Assembly: GCA_963781665.1 (NCBI GenBank)
Contig: CAWAGA010000002.1
Span: 3,410,001 to 3,474,000 of the forward strand
Length of the DNA stretch: 64,000 bases
Reading direction: 5' to 3'
Origin: JAJYIW01 sp963781665
GTDB lineage: Bacteria; Chloroflexota; Anaerolineae; Anaerolineales; Anaerolineaceae
This document shows positions 17,044-26,900 of the stretch, one piece after another (within the stretch, counting starts at the first letter, position 1; every line of letters begins with the position of its first letter). The notes beneath the pieces are model-generated. The model was not told where the DNA came from. It searched no databases and saw nothing but the letters and a program-made list of their open reading frames with translations. Both the position numbers and the translations under genes were made by a program.

Positions 17044-17044
17044 C

Positions 17045-17296
17045 TCAGGCCTCCTGTAACGTTGTTCGAGAAGGCTTTAAGGCCTCGCGATAGACGGTGA
17101 TGCTGGCTTCCGGGCAGACCAGGGCGCAGATCGCGCAGCCGGTGCAACCTTCGGCCGATAGTTGAACCGGGTGGTATCCTTTGGCCGTGAGCCGGTCCAT
17201 CGCCAGGGTCATGACGTGTTGAGGGCAGGCTGCTACGCACAGCTCACATCCTTTGCAATACAACTCATCGACCTTGATCGTTCCCCTTACGGGCAT
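17045..17296 (-). CDS. korD: ferredoxin-like delta subunit of 2-oxoacid:ferredoxin oxidoreductase
   Basis: 83 residues with two 4Fe-4S motifs, CKGCELCVAACP and CTGCAICALVCP. It relays electrons from the TPP site to soluble ferredoxin. AAGGAGG lies four bases before the ATG. It is the first gene of the operon; the alpha gene begins one base after its stop codon region. Confidence 0.94.
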   Translation of the reverse strand: MPVRGTIKVDELYCKGCELCVAACPQHVMTLAMDRLTAKGYHPVQLSAEGCTGCAICALVCPEASITVYREALKPSRTTLQEA

Positions 17297-17335
17297 TTTG
17301 CCTCCTTGGTAAAGGTATTAGTTTACTCCCATTAT

Positions 17336-17360
17336 CTTGCGTTATCCGCGCTTACGCAAG
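17336..17360 (-). promoter_or_regulatory. dyad overlapping the likely promoter of the oxidoreductase operon
   Basis: CTTGCGT (17336-17342) and ACGCAAG (17354-17360) are reverse complements separated by 11 bases. On the minus strand a GATAAT box (17336-17331), 35 bases before the delta-subunit ATG, touches the dyad. This placement fits an operator. No known regulator site is recognised. Confidence 0.35.
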
Positions 17361-17387
17361 TACTATGCGTCATGCCCCAGGGAAACA

Positions 17388-17428
17388 AAAATCAGTTGTC
17401 AGACAAAACTGGTCTGACAACTGATTTT
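17388..17428. terminator. bidirectional terminator after htpG
   Basis: Arms 17388-17404 and 17412-17428 are perfect 17-base reverse complements with a seven-base loop. The ends are A-rich and T-rich, so the minus-strand reading has a TTTTTGTTT tail. It lies 30 bases after the htpG stop. Confidence 0.85.
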
Positions 17429-17457
17429 CTAAGGCCCAATTTCTGCATTTCTTGAAG

Positions 17458-19329
17458 CTAGTGCAATGCTTCTTCGATGATTTGCTGGATACGGCTGATC
17501 ATACTGGCTGGGTCGGGATGGATACCCTCGATCAGCAAGGCGTTTTCGTATATTTGCTCGATTATCGGGTTGCCGCGGGGATCGCCTTCCGGAAGCGAGC
17601 TCAACCCTACCATGATTGCATGGCGTGGGTTTACCTCAAGAACTTTCTTGGGGACGGAAAACTCTTTGTTCAGCAGCCGGTACACCCTTTGGATTGATTG
17701 ATCCGGTGTCCCTTCTGGGTCGACCAATCTTGCCGGTGAATCTGAAAGGCGTTCAGTAGACCGCACATCAGTCACCCGGTCTCCCAACACGTCTTTAAAT
17801 TTTTGGATCAATGAATTCAGATCTTGTTCAGCCAGTGCTTCTTTTTGTTCTTCCTGGCCCGTTTCATCGGCCTTCGGTGGTTCGGTGCTGCTTGAGGCAA
17901 TGTTGACCAGCGAAAATTCTTGATACTTGTTCAGGCGCAGCAGCATGAATGAATCCATTGGGTCTGTCAGGATCAAGACCTCGATGTTCTGTTTGCGATA
18001 AGGATCCAGGTGGGGGCTGTAGGTAACCGAATGCTCGTCTTCACCCAGGATGTAATAGAGCTTATCCTGGCCTTCCTTCATCCTCCCGGTAATCTCGTCC
18101 AGCGATGACCACTCACTGGTGTGGGTCGTTGTGTGGAATCGCAGCAGGGGATAAAGCGTTTCACCATCTACCTGTTCGGTCGCAATGCCTTGCTTTATCG
18201 CCCTGCTGTACATCTGCCAGAATTTGGCATATTGTTCGGGCTTGTCCTTGGCCAATGCCTTGAGCATTTCGCTGACCTTGGCTGTGACCAACTTTTTGAG
18301 CTGCACCATCACCCGGTTTGATTGTACCGATTCTCGTGAGACGTTGAGGGGCAGGTCTTCCGAATCGACCACGCCTTGAACGAAATTGTAGTATTCGGGG
18401 AAAAGGTCCTTGCAATAATCCTGGATGAGGATCTTGCGCGAATACAGTTTCAAACCTGGTTCTCGCCGCGGCGAGAACATAAAACCTTCCGGATTGGCTG
18501 GCACAAACAGCAGGGCATACATCTGGGCTGGGGCATCTACGACCATATGGGCGTAGGTTAACGGTTCTTCTGCATCCAGGGTCAGCTGTTTGTAAAAGTC
18601 GTTGTATTCGTCTTCTTTGACCTCTCTCGGATTCTGCCGCCAGAGCGCTGTTTGGCGATTGATTTGCTCGGTCTCGTCCCCATAATAAATAGGAAAGCCG
18701 ATGAAATCTGAGTGTTTACGGACAATTTCCTTGATTTGGTATTCTTTGGCAAAATCAGCGGCATCTTCCTTGAGCTTGATCTCCACCTCGGTGCCGCGCT
18801 CTGTTTTCGTAGCTGGTTCGATGACAAAGGTGTCCTCTCCTGAAGAAATCCAGGTGGCAGCTTCTCCGTCTGGTTGGTAAGACATGGATGTCACCTTGAT
18901 TGTTTCCGCAACCATGAATGCTGAATAAAACCCAACGCCAAATTGGCCGATAATATCGGATACGGTCTTATCACTCGAGGATGCAGCATTCATAAATTCC
19001 TTGGCTCCAGACTGGGCGATCGTCCCCAGGTTTTCCGCCAACTCGTCCCTTGTCATCCCTATCCCGGAGTCTTTAATGGTTAAAGTCCGATTTTCCGGGT
19101 CCGCGCTGATCCGGATTTCGAGGGGAAGTTGGGCATCTTTTACCTCGCGGTTGGTGAGCATCTCGAAGTTCATCCTGGTCAAAGCATCGGAGGCGTTGGA
19201 GATCAGCTCACGCAAGAATATATCCCTTTCGGTATATAGTGAATGGATCAGGATGTTGAGCAGTTGGCGGGTTTCAGCTTTGAATGCGATGGGTTGGTTG
19301 TTTTCGGGGGTGGTGGTGGTATCTGTCAT
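17458..19329 (-). CDS. htpG: molecular chaperone HtpG (Hsp90)
   Basis: About 623 residues from the ATG at 19329, which is preceded by GAGGAAGG; a longer frame reaches 19386 but adds residues atypical of HtpG. GHKL ATPase motifs are present: ELISNASDALTR, IKDSGIGMT and the lid-end GQFGVGFYSAFMVA. The middle domain contains NVSRESVQSN, conserved in Hsp90. The carboxy-terminal dimerisation domain follows an acidic Gln/Glu-rich linker (around ETGQEEQKEALAEQ). It is an ATP-driven cytosolic chaperone. It stands alone between terminators, with two dyads upstream that may control it. Confidence 0.95.
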   Translation of the reverse strand: MTDTTTTPENNQPIAFKAETRQLLNILIHSLYTERDIFLRELISNASDALTRMNFEMLTNREVKDAQLPLEIRISADPENRTLTIKDSGIGMTRDELAENLGTIAQSGAKEFMNAASSSDKTVSDIIGQFGVGFYSAFMVAETIKVTSMSYQPDGEAATWISSGEDTFVIEPATKTERGTEVEIKLKEDAADFAKEYQIKEIVRKHSDFIGFPIYYGDETEQINRQTALWRQNPREVKEDEYNDFYKQLTLDAEEPLTYAHMVVDAPAQMYALLFVPANPEGFMFSPRREPGLKLYSRKILIQDYCKDLFPEYYNFVQGVVDSEDLPLNVSRESVQSNRVMVQLKKLVTAKVSEMLKALAKDKPEQYAKFWQMYSRAIKQGIATEQVDGETLYPLLRFHTTTHTSEWSSLDEITGRMKEGQDKLYYILGEDEHSVTYSPHLDPYRKQNIEVLILTDPMDSFMLLRLNKYQEFSLVNIASSSTEPPKADETGQEEQKEALAEQDLNSLIQKFKDVLGDRVTDVRSTERLSDSPARLVDPEGTPDQSIQRVYRLLNKEFSVPKKVLEVNPRHAIMVGLSSLPEGDPRGNPIIEQIYENALLIEGIHPDPASMISRIQQIIEEALH

Positions 19330-19406
19330 CTTACCTTCCTCTATTTTTTGGTTTTCGAGGTCCGGAATGCGATACTGGGAAATCATGCTATCGCTCTGAA
19401 AATACT

Positions 19407-19487
19407 GCCGATTTTGAATCGGCTTCTCTCAACTCTCTATTCTCGTATTCCGAAATTCCTGACTACTCGTAAATATAAAACGAGTAG
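19407..19487 (-). promoter_or_regulatory. two dyads upstream of htpG (putative operator and leader hairpin)
   Basis: CTACTCGT (19463-19470) and ACGAGTAG (19480-19487) form an eight-base inverted repeat with a nine-base AT spacer. On the minus strand that spacer contains TATATT, a plausible -10, so a bound repressor would block it. The spacing equals that of the CIRCE heat-shock operator but the arm sequence differs. Nearer the gene, GCCGATT (19407-19413) and AATCGGC (19417-19423) form a seven-base stem, likely in the leader RNA. Confidence 0.4.
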
Positions 19488-19522
19488 ATAAGAATTGCAT
19501 TAGAATTTGTCTGGTTATAAAG

Positions 19523-19572
19523 AAACCCTGCTCTCATCACCCCAATAATCCCGGGGGTATCGAGCAGGGTTT
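19523..19572 (-). terminator. intrinsic terminator of the STAS gene
   Basis: AAACCCTGCTC (19523-19533) pairs with GAGCAGGGTTT (19562-19572); an inner ACCCC/GGGGT stem tightens it. On the minus strand it starts 55 bases after the STAS stop and is followed by TTTCTTT. Confidence 0.75.
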
Positions 19573-19626
19573 GATGATATTTATTTATTGGCATTGATCA
19601 GGGTAGTTGGTTTTTAAATCAAATAC

Positions 19627-19968
19627 CTAGAAATTGCCGACTGCACTCGTGACGTCGTCAAAGACTTTAAAAAAGTTGCCGATCCCGACTAAATCCATAG
19701 ATTCACGGATTTTTGGATCCAATTTCGCTAGTACCACTTCTCCAGGGTTGAGTGTTTTCGCTCTGCAAGTTTTTTGGATGCGGATTAATGCCCACCATCC
19801 TGCACTCGATACAAAGGTAATATCGCTGGTATCGAACACGATGTTATGGCGACCTTTTTCAATGACCTTGTTCACCGCTTCTTCCATTTGAGGAGCGGTA
19901 TAGCTGTCGATCCGTCCAATGGCTTTGATTACGTCACAACGTTTATACTCCGTAACCGTGAACTCCAT
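19627..19968 (-). CDS. STAS-domain protein, anti-sigma factor antagonist-like
   Basis: 113 residues, a single STAS domain. The segment DTSDITFVSSAGWWALIRI contains the Ser-Ser region where SpoIIAA/RsbV proteins are phosphorylated. Such proteins free a sigma factor or control another partner by a partner-switch mechanism. No kinase or phosphatase of that type (RsbW, RsbU) lies beside it. GGAGGGA precedes the ATG, and an extended -10 lies at 20024-20016. Confidence 0.88.
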   Translation of the reverse strand: MEFTVTEYKRCDVIKAIGRIDSYTAPQMEEAVNKVIEKGRHNIVFDTSDITFVSSAGWWALIRIQKTCRAKTLNPGEVVLAKLDPKIRESMDLVGIGNFFKVFDDVTSAVGNF

Positions 19969-20324
19969 ACGAGTCCCTCCAAATTGATTGCTGGATTTGG
20001 GTTGATTCGAGTGAAATTATATCATTTAATCTTGTAATGCGTTAATTTTTAATTTTGCTTATTTGCCTGCATTCGGTCATATTTCTCAACTACTTCCCGC
20101 TCCTTTTTTGAGGTAGGTTGCCCTGTTCCGATGATTTTCGGAATTGAATCCTCTATCTTCCCGTTCTTCAAGCCTTGATCTGGCTTAAAGGATGTGTAGC
20201 AGTCTCATATTCTATTTAACTACCTGCATCTTACCGGTATTATTCTTTTCATCTACTTTGGCATTCGATTCACTTTATAATAGGAGCAGCCATCACATCT
20301 CTTACTATCTACTTAAGGATTGTC
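19969..20324. other. divergent intergenic region of 356 bases
   Basis: The left part holds the STAS promoter: on the minus strand TGATATAAT (20024-20016) is a perfect extended -10, with a start near 20009 and about 40 bases of leader. The right part holds a TATAAT (20276-20281) that may serve the plus-strand gene at 20325. Between them I see only AT-rich sequence and no convincing gene, hairpin or RNA. Confidence 0.5.
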
Positions 20325-20537
20325 ATGATCTTTGCCGCTATTTTCCTCATCGGCGTAGGCCTTCTGATGATTTTCAAGCCTGCCATTTTCTGGAATATCA
20401 CCGAAAAATGGAAATCAGCAGATGCGACCGAACCATCTTTGCTGTATATTTGGTCGATCCGTTTTGGCGGAATTCTCTGTAGCCTGGGCGGAATTGCCAG
20501 CGCGATTATTTCTGTATTGTCGAATTCCAATTCTTAA
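20325..20537 (+). CDS. small membrane protein with two transmembrane helices
   Basis: 70 residues. Helix one is residues 1-20 and helix two about 47-65; between them lies WNITEKWKSADATEPSLLYIW, a pattern I have seen in short bacterial membrane proteins of unknown function (DUF6199-like, tentative). AAGGA stands five bases before the ATG. A TATAAT at 20276-20281 could be its promoter. It ends 11 bases before the nitroreductase gene and is probably cotranscribed with it. Confidence 0.7.
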   Translation: MIFAAIFLIGVGLLMIFKPAIFWNITEKWKSADATEPSLLYIWSIRFGGILCSLGGIASAIISVLSNSNS

Positions 20538-20548
20538 TCAGGAGTGAA

Positions 20549-21328
20549 ATGAACGTCGAAAATCCCGTAATCACCACATTGTTGTCCCATAAATCGGTCC
20601 GCAAATACAAATCCGACCAACCTTCCGACGAAGTTTTAAACACAATCGTCCGAGCCGGTCAGCAAGCACCTTTCGCCTCCCAGCTTTACAGCTTGCTGCT
20701 CTCACGGAAACGCAAAGCGCCTTTCGGTGCGCCTTTATGGTTTACCATCTGCATCGACCTTTACCGGTTAGAGCGATTTATGACCATCCGCAATTGGAAA
20801 GTCGTCACCAATGACCTGACTTTGCTCATATTTGGCATCCAGGATGCTGCGTATATGGCTCAAAATATGGTCGTAGCTGGTGAGGGTCTGGGCTTGGGTT
20901 CGTGTTTCCTTGGGGCGGCACCCTACCAGGCAAAACGCATTGCCAGAGAATTCAAGCTTCCTCCCCGGGTTTTCCCCCTGGTTCAGCTTGTTATGGGATA
21001 TCCTGACGAAGACTTCCCTCCTCGCCCGCGTTTCCCGATCTCCTTCACCCTCTTCGAAGATGAATACCCGCAATTGAGCGATGAGCAGGTCTCTGAGGCT
21101 ATGAAAGAGATGGATGACGGTTACCTGGACCAGAGTTATTACCGCAAACAGAAAGCCAGGATTCGCCTGGAAGGCGGCCGCGAAGAGACATTCACTTACG
21201 ATGATTACTCCTGGACCGAACACATCTCCCGTAAATGGGGCCAATGGTATGAGACCCCTGATGATTTGCTCGAACAGTTCAAAGCTCGGGGCTTCAACCT
21301 CGAATTTAAACAGGAAGCAGGGGATTGA
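20549..21328 (+). CDS. nitroreductase family protein, NfsA/FRP-like flavoprotein
   Basis: 259 residues. HKSVRKYKSDQPSDEVLNTIVRAGQQAPFASQ is the FMN-binding amino terminus of the nitroreductase fold, and AAYMAQNMVVAGEGLGLGSCFLGA with LVQLVMGYPDEDFPPRPR completes the NfsA-like pattern. These NADPH-dependent FMN enzymes reduce nitro groups, quinones or flavins. The C-terminal 80 residues form a charged extension ending in a helix. AGGAG lies upstream of the ATG. The physiological substrate cannot be inferred. Confidence 0.9.
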   Translation: MNVENPVITTLLSHKSVRKYKSDQPSDEVLNTIVRAGQQAPFASQLYSLLLSRKRKAPFGAPLWFTICIDLYRLERFMTIRNWKVVTNDLTLLIFGIQDAAYMAQNMVVAGEGLGLGSCFLGAAPYQAKRIAREFKLPPRVFPLVQLVMGYPDEDFPPRPRFPISFTLFEDEYPQLSDEQVSEAMKEMDDGYLDQSYYRKQKARIRLEGGREETFTYDDYSWTEHISRKWGQWYETPDDLLEQFKARGFNLEFKQEAGD

Positions 21329-21470
21329 TATTCGCTTTTTACCCTCCGTAATCCTCCTGGGGCAGGGGATGTGGTTTTTTCCTATCAGTGCATTCATTTG
21401 GCTTCAACCGAGCCAGCCTGGCTTATAATGTGGCCCAATTTTGGCCTTTTCCCAGTTCTCCGCGAAATCC

Positions 21471-21489
21471 GTTGCCGAAATCCGGCAAC
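21471..21489 (+). repeat. short hairpin between nitroreductase and miaB genes
   Basis: GTTGCCG (21471-21477) and CGGCAAC (21483-21489) form a seven-base stem with a five-base loop. No T tract follows, so termination is uncertain. Confidence 0.3.
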
Positions 21490-21553
21490 AGGTGTCTCAA
21501 TAGTCTCGAATATACAAATTTCCTCAAAATACTCCAATAAGCTTCTTCGCTTC

Positions 21554-21562
21554 TGTTATAAT
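21554..21562 (+). promoter_or_regulatory. extended -10 promoter giving a probable leaderless miaB mRNA
   Basis: TGTTATAAT ends seven bases before the miaB ATG at 21570, so transcription should begin at or next to the A of the start codon. No ribosome-binding site is present between them, which agrees with leaderless translation. Confidence 0.6.
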
Positions 21563-21569
21563 TCACGCC

Positions 21570-22907
21570 ATGAAATACCATATCTGGACGGAAGGTTGTC
21601 AGATGAACGTCGCAGATTCGCAGCGGGTAGCTTCATCCCTTGAGCAGATGGGTTATGAACAAACCCCGCAGGTCGAAGGCGCTGATGTCATCGTTCTTAA
21701 TACCTGTGTTGTTCGCCAGAGCGCCGAAAACAAGGCCTATAGCTGGTTATCTTCGCTGCGACCGTTGAAAGAGCAAAATCCAGGACTGATCATTAACCTG
21801 ATGGGTTGTCTGGTAGGCGTCAAAGGAAACGGCAAACTGCACGAGCGTTTTCCCTACGTTGACGTCTTTTCGCCTCCTTCTGATCCCGGCCCATTAGTGG
21901 CTTTCCTCACCCAGAATGAAAGCCATAGCATCGACCGCCAGGAGACCGAAACCCGTTTTGCTATTATGGATGGCGACCTATGCCTGCCGGAAAAAGAGCG
22001 CGGCCAGACCGTAACTGGCTTCATTCCGATCGTCTACGGCTGTTCGCACGCTTGCACTTTCTGCATCATTCCGTTCCGTCGTGGGGTCGAACGCAGCCGT
22101 CCTGCATCTGATATCCTCGCCGAGGTTCGTGCTCTGGCAGCGCAAGGCGTACGTGAGATCACCCTTTTGGGTCAAATCGTCGATCGTTATGGCAAAGATT
22201 CCCCTGATTACCCTGATTTGGCTGGCCTTTTGCGTATGATTGTTGCCATCGATGGCATCGTTCGAATCCGCTTCTTGACTTCTCATCCCAATTGGATGAC
22301 TGACGAGCTGCTTGACTGTGTGGCTGATCTGCCCAAGGTTTGCCCTCATATCGAGGTGCCAGTCCAGGCTGGGGATGATGAGGTATTAACCAATATGAAG
22401 CGCGGTTATACATCTGGTGATTATCGCCGACTGGTCGCCAAGATTCGCAATCGCATTGCCGGCGTTTCAATTGCCACTGATATCATTGTCGGCTTCCCGG
22501 GCGAGACCGAAGATCAGTTCCAACATACTTATGATCTGTTGGCTGAGCTCAAATTGGATGTGGCTCACCTGGCGCGCTATTCCTCCCGCCCTGGAAATGT
22601 TGCCACTCGCCGTATGATCGACGATGTCCCCGAAAAAGAAAAAATGCGCCGTTTCCACCTCCTTGAAAATCTCCAGGAACAGATTACCGCCGAAATCAAT
22701 AGCCGTTACCTGGGTCAAGAGGTCCCTGTTTTATTTGAAGAGGTTGTTAAAGGTCGTTGGAAAGGTCGCACCCCCACCAACAAGCTTGTCTTTGTCGAAT
22801 CGGATGAAGATTTGCGCGGTCAGGTCCGTCCGGTGACGGTCACCTGGACCGGCCCCTGGTCGATGCAGGCCCGCCTTCGCCAGCAAGTTCTCCAGGTTTC
22901 TCCATAA
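21570..22907 (+). CDS. miaB: tRNA-2-methylthio-N6-dimethylallyladenosine synthase-like methylthiotransferase
   Basis: 445 residues, radical SAM methylthiotransferase. The amino-terminal UPF0004 domain has its three cluster Cys in TEGCQMN, NTCVVR and LMGCLVG; the radical SAM cluster is CSHACTFC; the carboxy-terminal TRAM domain begins near residue 380 (QEVPVLFEEVVKGRWKGRT). It adds a methylthio group to A37 of tRNAs. NTCVVRQSAENK fits MiaB more than RimO or MtaB. The motif usually written GQNVNSYG is GQIVDRYG here, a mild deviation. It is probably expressed from a leaderless mRNA. Confidence 0.9.
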   Translation: MKYHIWTEGCQMNVADSQRVASSLEQMGYEQTPQVEGADVIVLNTCVVRQSAENKAYSWLSSLRPLKEQNPGLIINLMGCLVGVKGNGKLHERFPYVDVFSPPSDPGPLVAFLTQNESHSIDRQETETRFAIMDGDLCLPEKERGQTVTGFIPIVYGCSHACTFCIIPFRRGVERSRPASDILAEVRALAAQGVREITLLGQIVDRYGKDSPDYPDLAGLLRMIVAIDGIVRIRFLTSHPNWMTDELLDCVADLPKVCPHIEVPVQAGDDEVLTNMKRGYTSGDYRRLVAKIRNRIAGVSIATDIIVGFPGETEDQFQHTYDLLAELKLDVAHLARYSSRPGNVATRRMIDDVPEKEKMRRFHLLENLQEQITAEINSRYLGQEVPVLFEEVVKGRWKGRTPTNKLVFVESDEDLRGQVRPVTVTWTGPWSMQARLRQQVLQVSP

Positions 22908-23039
22908 TGAATGTATAATTAAAAAAGCGTTGGAAATCAGCTAATATCAGCTAACTTCGCCGGTTTCTTATTGCAGTTTTTCCCTTTATTGTCTGATTTC
23001 TGACAACCTTATTCTGACCACCTGTTCCGGGAGGGTCCT

Positions 23040-23969
23040 ATGGGTAAACCTCGCCTTTTGGTTGTTGAAGATGATCACGACATCGCCAATATGCTTCGTA
23101 TCTATTTTTCTGGGCAGCAATACGATGTCGATGTGGCCCAGCGCGGCTCCGAAGCGCTAGATCGCACCCGGGCGGTGATGCCGCACCTGATCATCCTTGA
23201 TATTATGCTTCCCGATATCGATGGTTATGAGGTTTGCCGGCAGTTGCGCCTGGCTGCCCGCACGAGCCACGTTCCCGTCATTTTTCTCACCCAGCGCGAT
23301 GAACGCAGCGATAAATTGAAAGGCCTGGAATTAGGCGCCGACGATTACATTGTCAAACCGTTCGATATTGTCGAGCTTAAATGGCGGGTTCAAAATGCGA
23401 TAGCGCGCGCTGAACGCGAGAGTCTTACTGACCCATTAACCGGTTTGCCAGGTGGCCGTTTAATTGAGGATCAGCTGCGCAAGATCATTCGTAGCGATAG
23501 CTGGGCGTTTTTAGACATTCACCTAAGCCATTTTGAGCCATTCAAAGAAGTCTATGGGTTTATCGCATCTAACGACGTGCTCCGTTTCACCGCCATGCTT
23601 CTGGGTGAGGTTGTTGACCAGGTTGGGACGTTGGATGATTTTGTTGGCAACAGCGGCGGTCAAAATTTTGTCATCGTCACTACTGAGGCCGCTGCGCCTG
23701 TAATCTGCCAGACATTGCAGTCCAGGTTTGCCGAAGAGATTCTCATCCATTATAATTTTATCGATCGCCAAAACGGTTATATCCAGACGGTAGGGACCAC
23801 GGGTGATGCTCAGAATCATCCCTTTATGACTCTTGCAGTCGGAATCGTCACATCTTCCCAATATTTGGTTGCCGATATTCGTGAAATCACAGAATTGGCA
23901 GCCGAGGCTCGTCGTAAAGATGCCGCGGCAACCCAATCCTCTACGAATGACCCGGCTGGGCAAGGATAG
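23040..23969 (+). CDS. response regulator with receiver domain and degenerate GGDEF domain
   Basis: 309 residues. Receiver domain at 1-125: acidic pair EDD (10-12), phospho-acceptor Asp in LIILDIMLPDIDGYEV, conserved Lys in DDYIVKPFD. Residues about 132-290 resemble a diguanylate cyclase domain, beginning DPLTGLPGGR, but the catalytic GGDEF is replaced by SGGQNF, so cyclase activity is unlikely. A GGGAGGGT ribosome site precedes the ATG. The large kinase gene starts three bases after this stop, so the two are cotranscribed and are probable partners. Confidence 0.9.
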   Translation: MGKPRLLVVEDDHDIANMLRIYFSGQQYDVDVAQRGSEALDRTRAVMPHLIILDIMLPDIDGYEVCRQLRLAARTSHVPVIFLTQRDERSDKLKGLELGADDYIVKPFDIVELKWRVQNAIARAERESLTDPLTGLPGGRLIEDQLRKIIRSDSWAFLDIHLSHFEPFKEVYGFIASNDVLRFTAMLLGEVVDQVGTLDDFVGNSGGQNFVIVTTEAAAPVICQTLQSRFAEEILIHYNFIDRQNGYIQTVGTTGDAQNHPFMTLAVGIVTSSQYLVADIREITELAAEARRKDAAATQSSTNDPAGQG

Positions 23970-23972
23970 TCT

Positions 23973-26900
23973 GTGGGGGCGGTTGGTTCGAACGACGACG
24001 CTGTATTTTTATTACAGGCCGGTGGCAAAATTCTATCGGCTAATGCTAAAGCCTGCCATCTTTTCCATCTGAAACCAGGAAAACCAATCGACCTTGAACG
24101 GCTGTCCAGGCGCGCCCAGCCTGTAGATGCTTTTCTGTCTTTGTGTTCTTCCCAGGGTTGCTGCCGTTTCACCATCGACGGCCGCCTGGTTGATGGTGTT
24201 TCTTATAACATTCCCCAGACCGCTGAAGCTGACAACCCGGACTCACTCCTACCCCCACAGCTTTTGCTGACCTTGCATTATCCCGAGCTAAATCTGGTCT
24301 CTGCTCCAGGGCTTGACCCTACTGAAAGCCAATCGTTTTCGACATTTACCGAAATCAACCGGGTAATGGCGGCTCATCTCGATCTGGAAAAGGCAATTTC
24401 GGCGGTTTTCCAGGCTTTCGAGCAGTTCATCCCGGTTGATGTCATCGTACTGACCGTCTTCGAGCGAGATAACCGCACCTGGTTGCCTTATTCGATGACC
24501 GGCCGGCCTGGCCCCGGGCGTCTTATCCGGCAAGGTGAGCCCCAAATTGCCGGCAGCGTGAAGACGGTTGAGCTCTTGAACAAGGATCGAAAACCAGTTT
24601 TTTCATCCGGTGAAAATGCTGCTCCAGATTTCATTTGGTCCAGATCACTTTCCGCAGAGCCACTGAAAGCATACCTGGGGCTTCCATTGTTGGCTGGTGA
24701 AGAAATCGTCGGCACGCTTGAATTGGGGTCTATCGCTCCCGGTGCATTTGATCCGAAATATCTCGCGCTGGCTAATTTGCTTTCTTGCCTGGCCGCCCAG
24801 ACTCTCAGAAATGCTGCTCTTTTTACATCAGAACAACATCGCGCCAACATGGCCACCGGTTTGGCGCAATTGGCTCGAGCAGCCGGCATTTCTCAAACCC
24901 CAGGAGAGCTTTTGCCTCGCGTTATCGAGGCAATCACCCCTCTGCTTGCCGTAGAGCTCCTCGGCTTTCTCCTTTACGATGAAACCCGCCATAGTTTGGA
25001 AGGCCAGGCGCCGTTTCATGGCCTCCCCTCTGAATTTTTACCGCTGTACCGCGTCGACATTAAACCACTTAGCCAGGCAGAAACAGCCCTGTTCGAGCTT
25101 CAACCTGTCTCGAGTGAAAATGCTGCTGAAGATCTGCATTGGGCTGATTTAGGATTGGATGGCCTGGCCCGGGCGGCTGGTTTGCGTGAATCGGTTCTTG
25201 TCCCTGTTGTTTCTTCTGGCCGGTTATTGGGCTATTTGCAGGCTTCTAATCATCGTGACCATAGCTCTGCGTTCGAAGAGGAAGAGCTGCGAATTCTTAC
25301 CCTTGCCGCCGCTATCGTCGCGCCTTTGCTGGCACTTTCCCGCTCTTTCCGATTTGAGCATTCTGCCGCAGGGCTGTCTGAGGCGGACCGGGGGCTGCCG
25401 GATAGCGATGCTGTGAACCGAGCAGCTCGAATCCGTGATGCATTGGAGATCGCAGTTGCAGCCAGCCGCCAGGTGACACCCCAGGCAGTGCTCTCCACCC
25501 TGGCAAATGAATGGTTGATCCTCATGGATCCGGATTTGGTCCTGGTGGCTGAAAAAACTTCCGGCGGCATCGCCTTGGCGCGCATATTGGGCTCGATTCC
25601 AACCGGGGTGAAGCCGGATACATTCTTCGGCCAATACAATCCGCTTCGCCAGGTGTTTGATACTCGCCAGATTATTTTGGTCTCAGACCTGGAAGCGGAT
25701 CTGGAATGGCGTGATGCTCCTCTGCTGAGCGCTTTAAACGCCCGAGGCCTGATTTGTTTGCCTTTGGTTGTGGAGGAAAAGGTCAGCGCAGCCATTTTGG
25801 CCGTGTTTTCGCAGCCCCAGCCGCCGTTTACCGAGGAAGATCGCCAGGTGTACCGCCACCTGGTTCACCAGGTTGAAATTACCCTTCAAAACCTCAACTT
25901 GTTAGCAGAGACGCGCCGCCGGCTGCGTGAAGTCAATTTACTGCTGGAGTTCAGCCGCCTTTTGGAAAGCCTAGATCCGGAAGCCATCCTCAAGACTCTC
26001 TTGACCAGTGCAATGCAGGCTCTACCGGCCGTTTCGGCTGGAATGGTCGCATTGTGGGATGGAATGAGTAAATGCTTGTTGCCGCATACTGCCTCTGGAT
26101 ATGCAGATGATGACACCCTGCTTGAAATCGTCTACCGCCTTGAAGAAACTGGCAATGCCCAGCCGCTGCCGCTAAAGGTCTTGTTGGGTGGGGAACCTCG
26201 CCGGATTGATGAGCTTGACTTCGCCCAGGAATTTCCCCTTCAGGCCGATGATTTGGTCCGCTATCATCGCGCTACAGGTGGAAGCCTCCCTGTATCTTGT
26301 TTGCTGGTCCCTATAAGGTCAGGTGAGGTACCCTTGGGCCTGCTGCTGCTTGATAACTTTGTCATATCTGCAGCATTTACCTCTGAAGACGAGACCTTAA
26401 CTGCGTCTCTGGCTCAACAAACAGCCTTGGCCCTCGAAAATGCTCGCCTCTATTCTTTCTCTGAACAGCGCGCTAGCCAGCTCCAGGCTCTCACCAGGAC
26501 CGCTGAAGCGATGACTTCCAATTTGCAACAGGATGAATTGGTAGCTTCACTGCTGGACCAGCTTAATTTCGTCATCTCTTTCGATACAGCTGCCTTGTGG
26601 CTGCGGCGGGATGTTTCTTTTGAAGTTAGTGCTGCCCGTGGTTTTCCAAATAATGAAGAGCTTCATGGCTTAAGCGTAACCATTTCTGATAACCTCTTGT
26701 TTGCCGAGATACTTAAGACTGGGCAGCCGCTGTTTATCCCGGATGTACGCGCGGATACCCGCTTTGATTCGTTAGAATTTGCAGGTCGGCAGTCATGGTT
26801 AGGCCTGCCTTTGCTCGCAAAAGGCGAATTAATTGGGGTTATCGCTCTCGAGAAACGTGAAGGCGGTTATTATTCGACCGAGCAGATTCGAGCCGCTGGA

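Noticed and set aside
19463..19487. CIRCE heat-shock operator upstream of htpG
   Set aside because: The nine-base spacing fits, but the arms (CTACTCGT/ACGAGTAG) do not match the TTAGCACTC/GAGTGCTAA consensus, so it is reported only as an unnamed dyad.
23986..24000. GGTTCGAAC resembling a tRNA T-loop
   Set aside because: No acceptor stem, anticodon arm or CCA-compatible end surrounds it; it is coding sequence of the kinase. No tRNA was found in the window.
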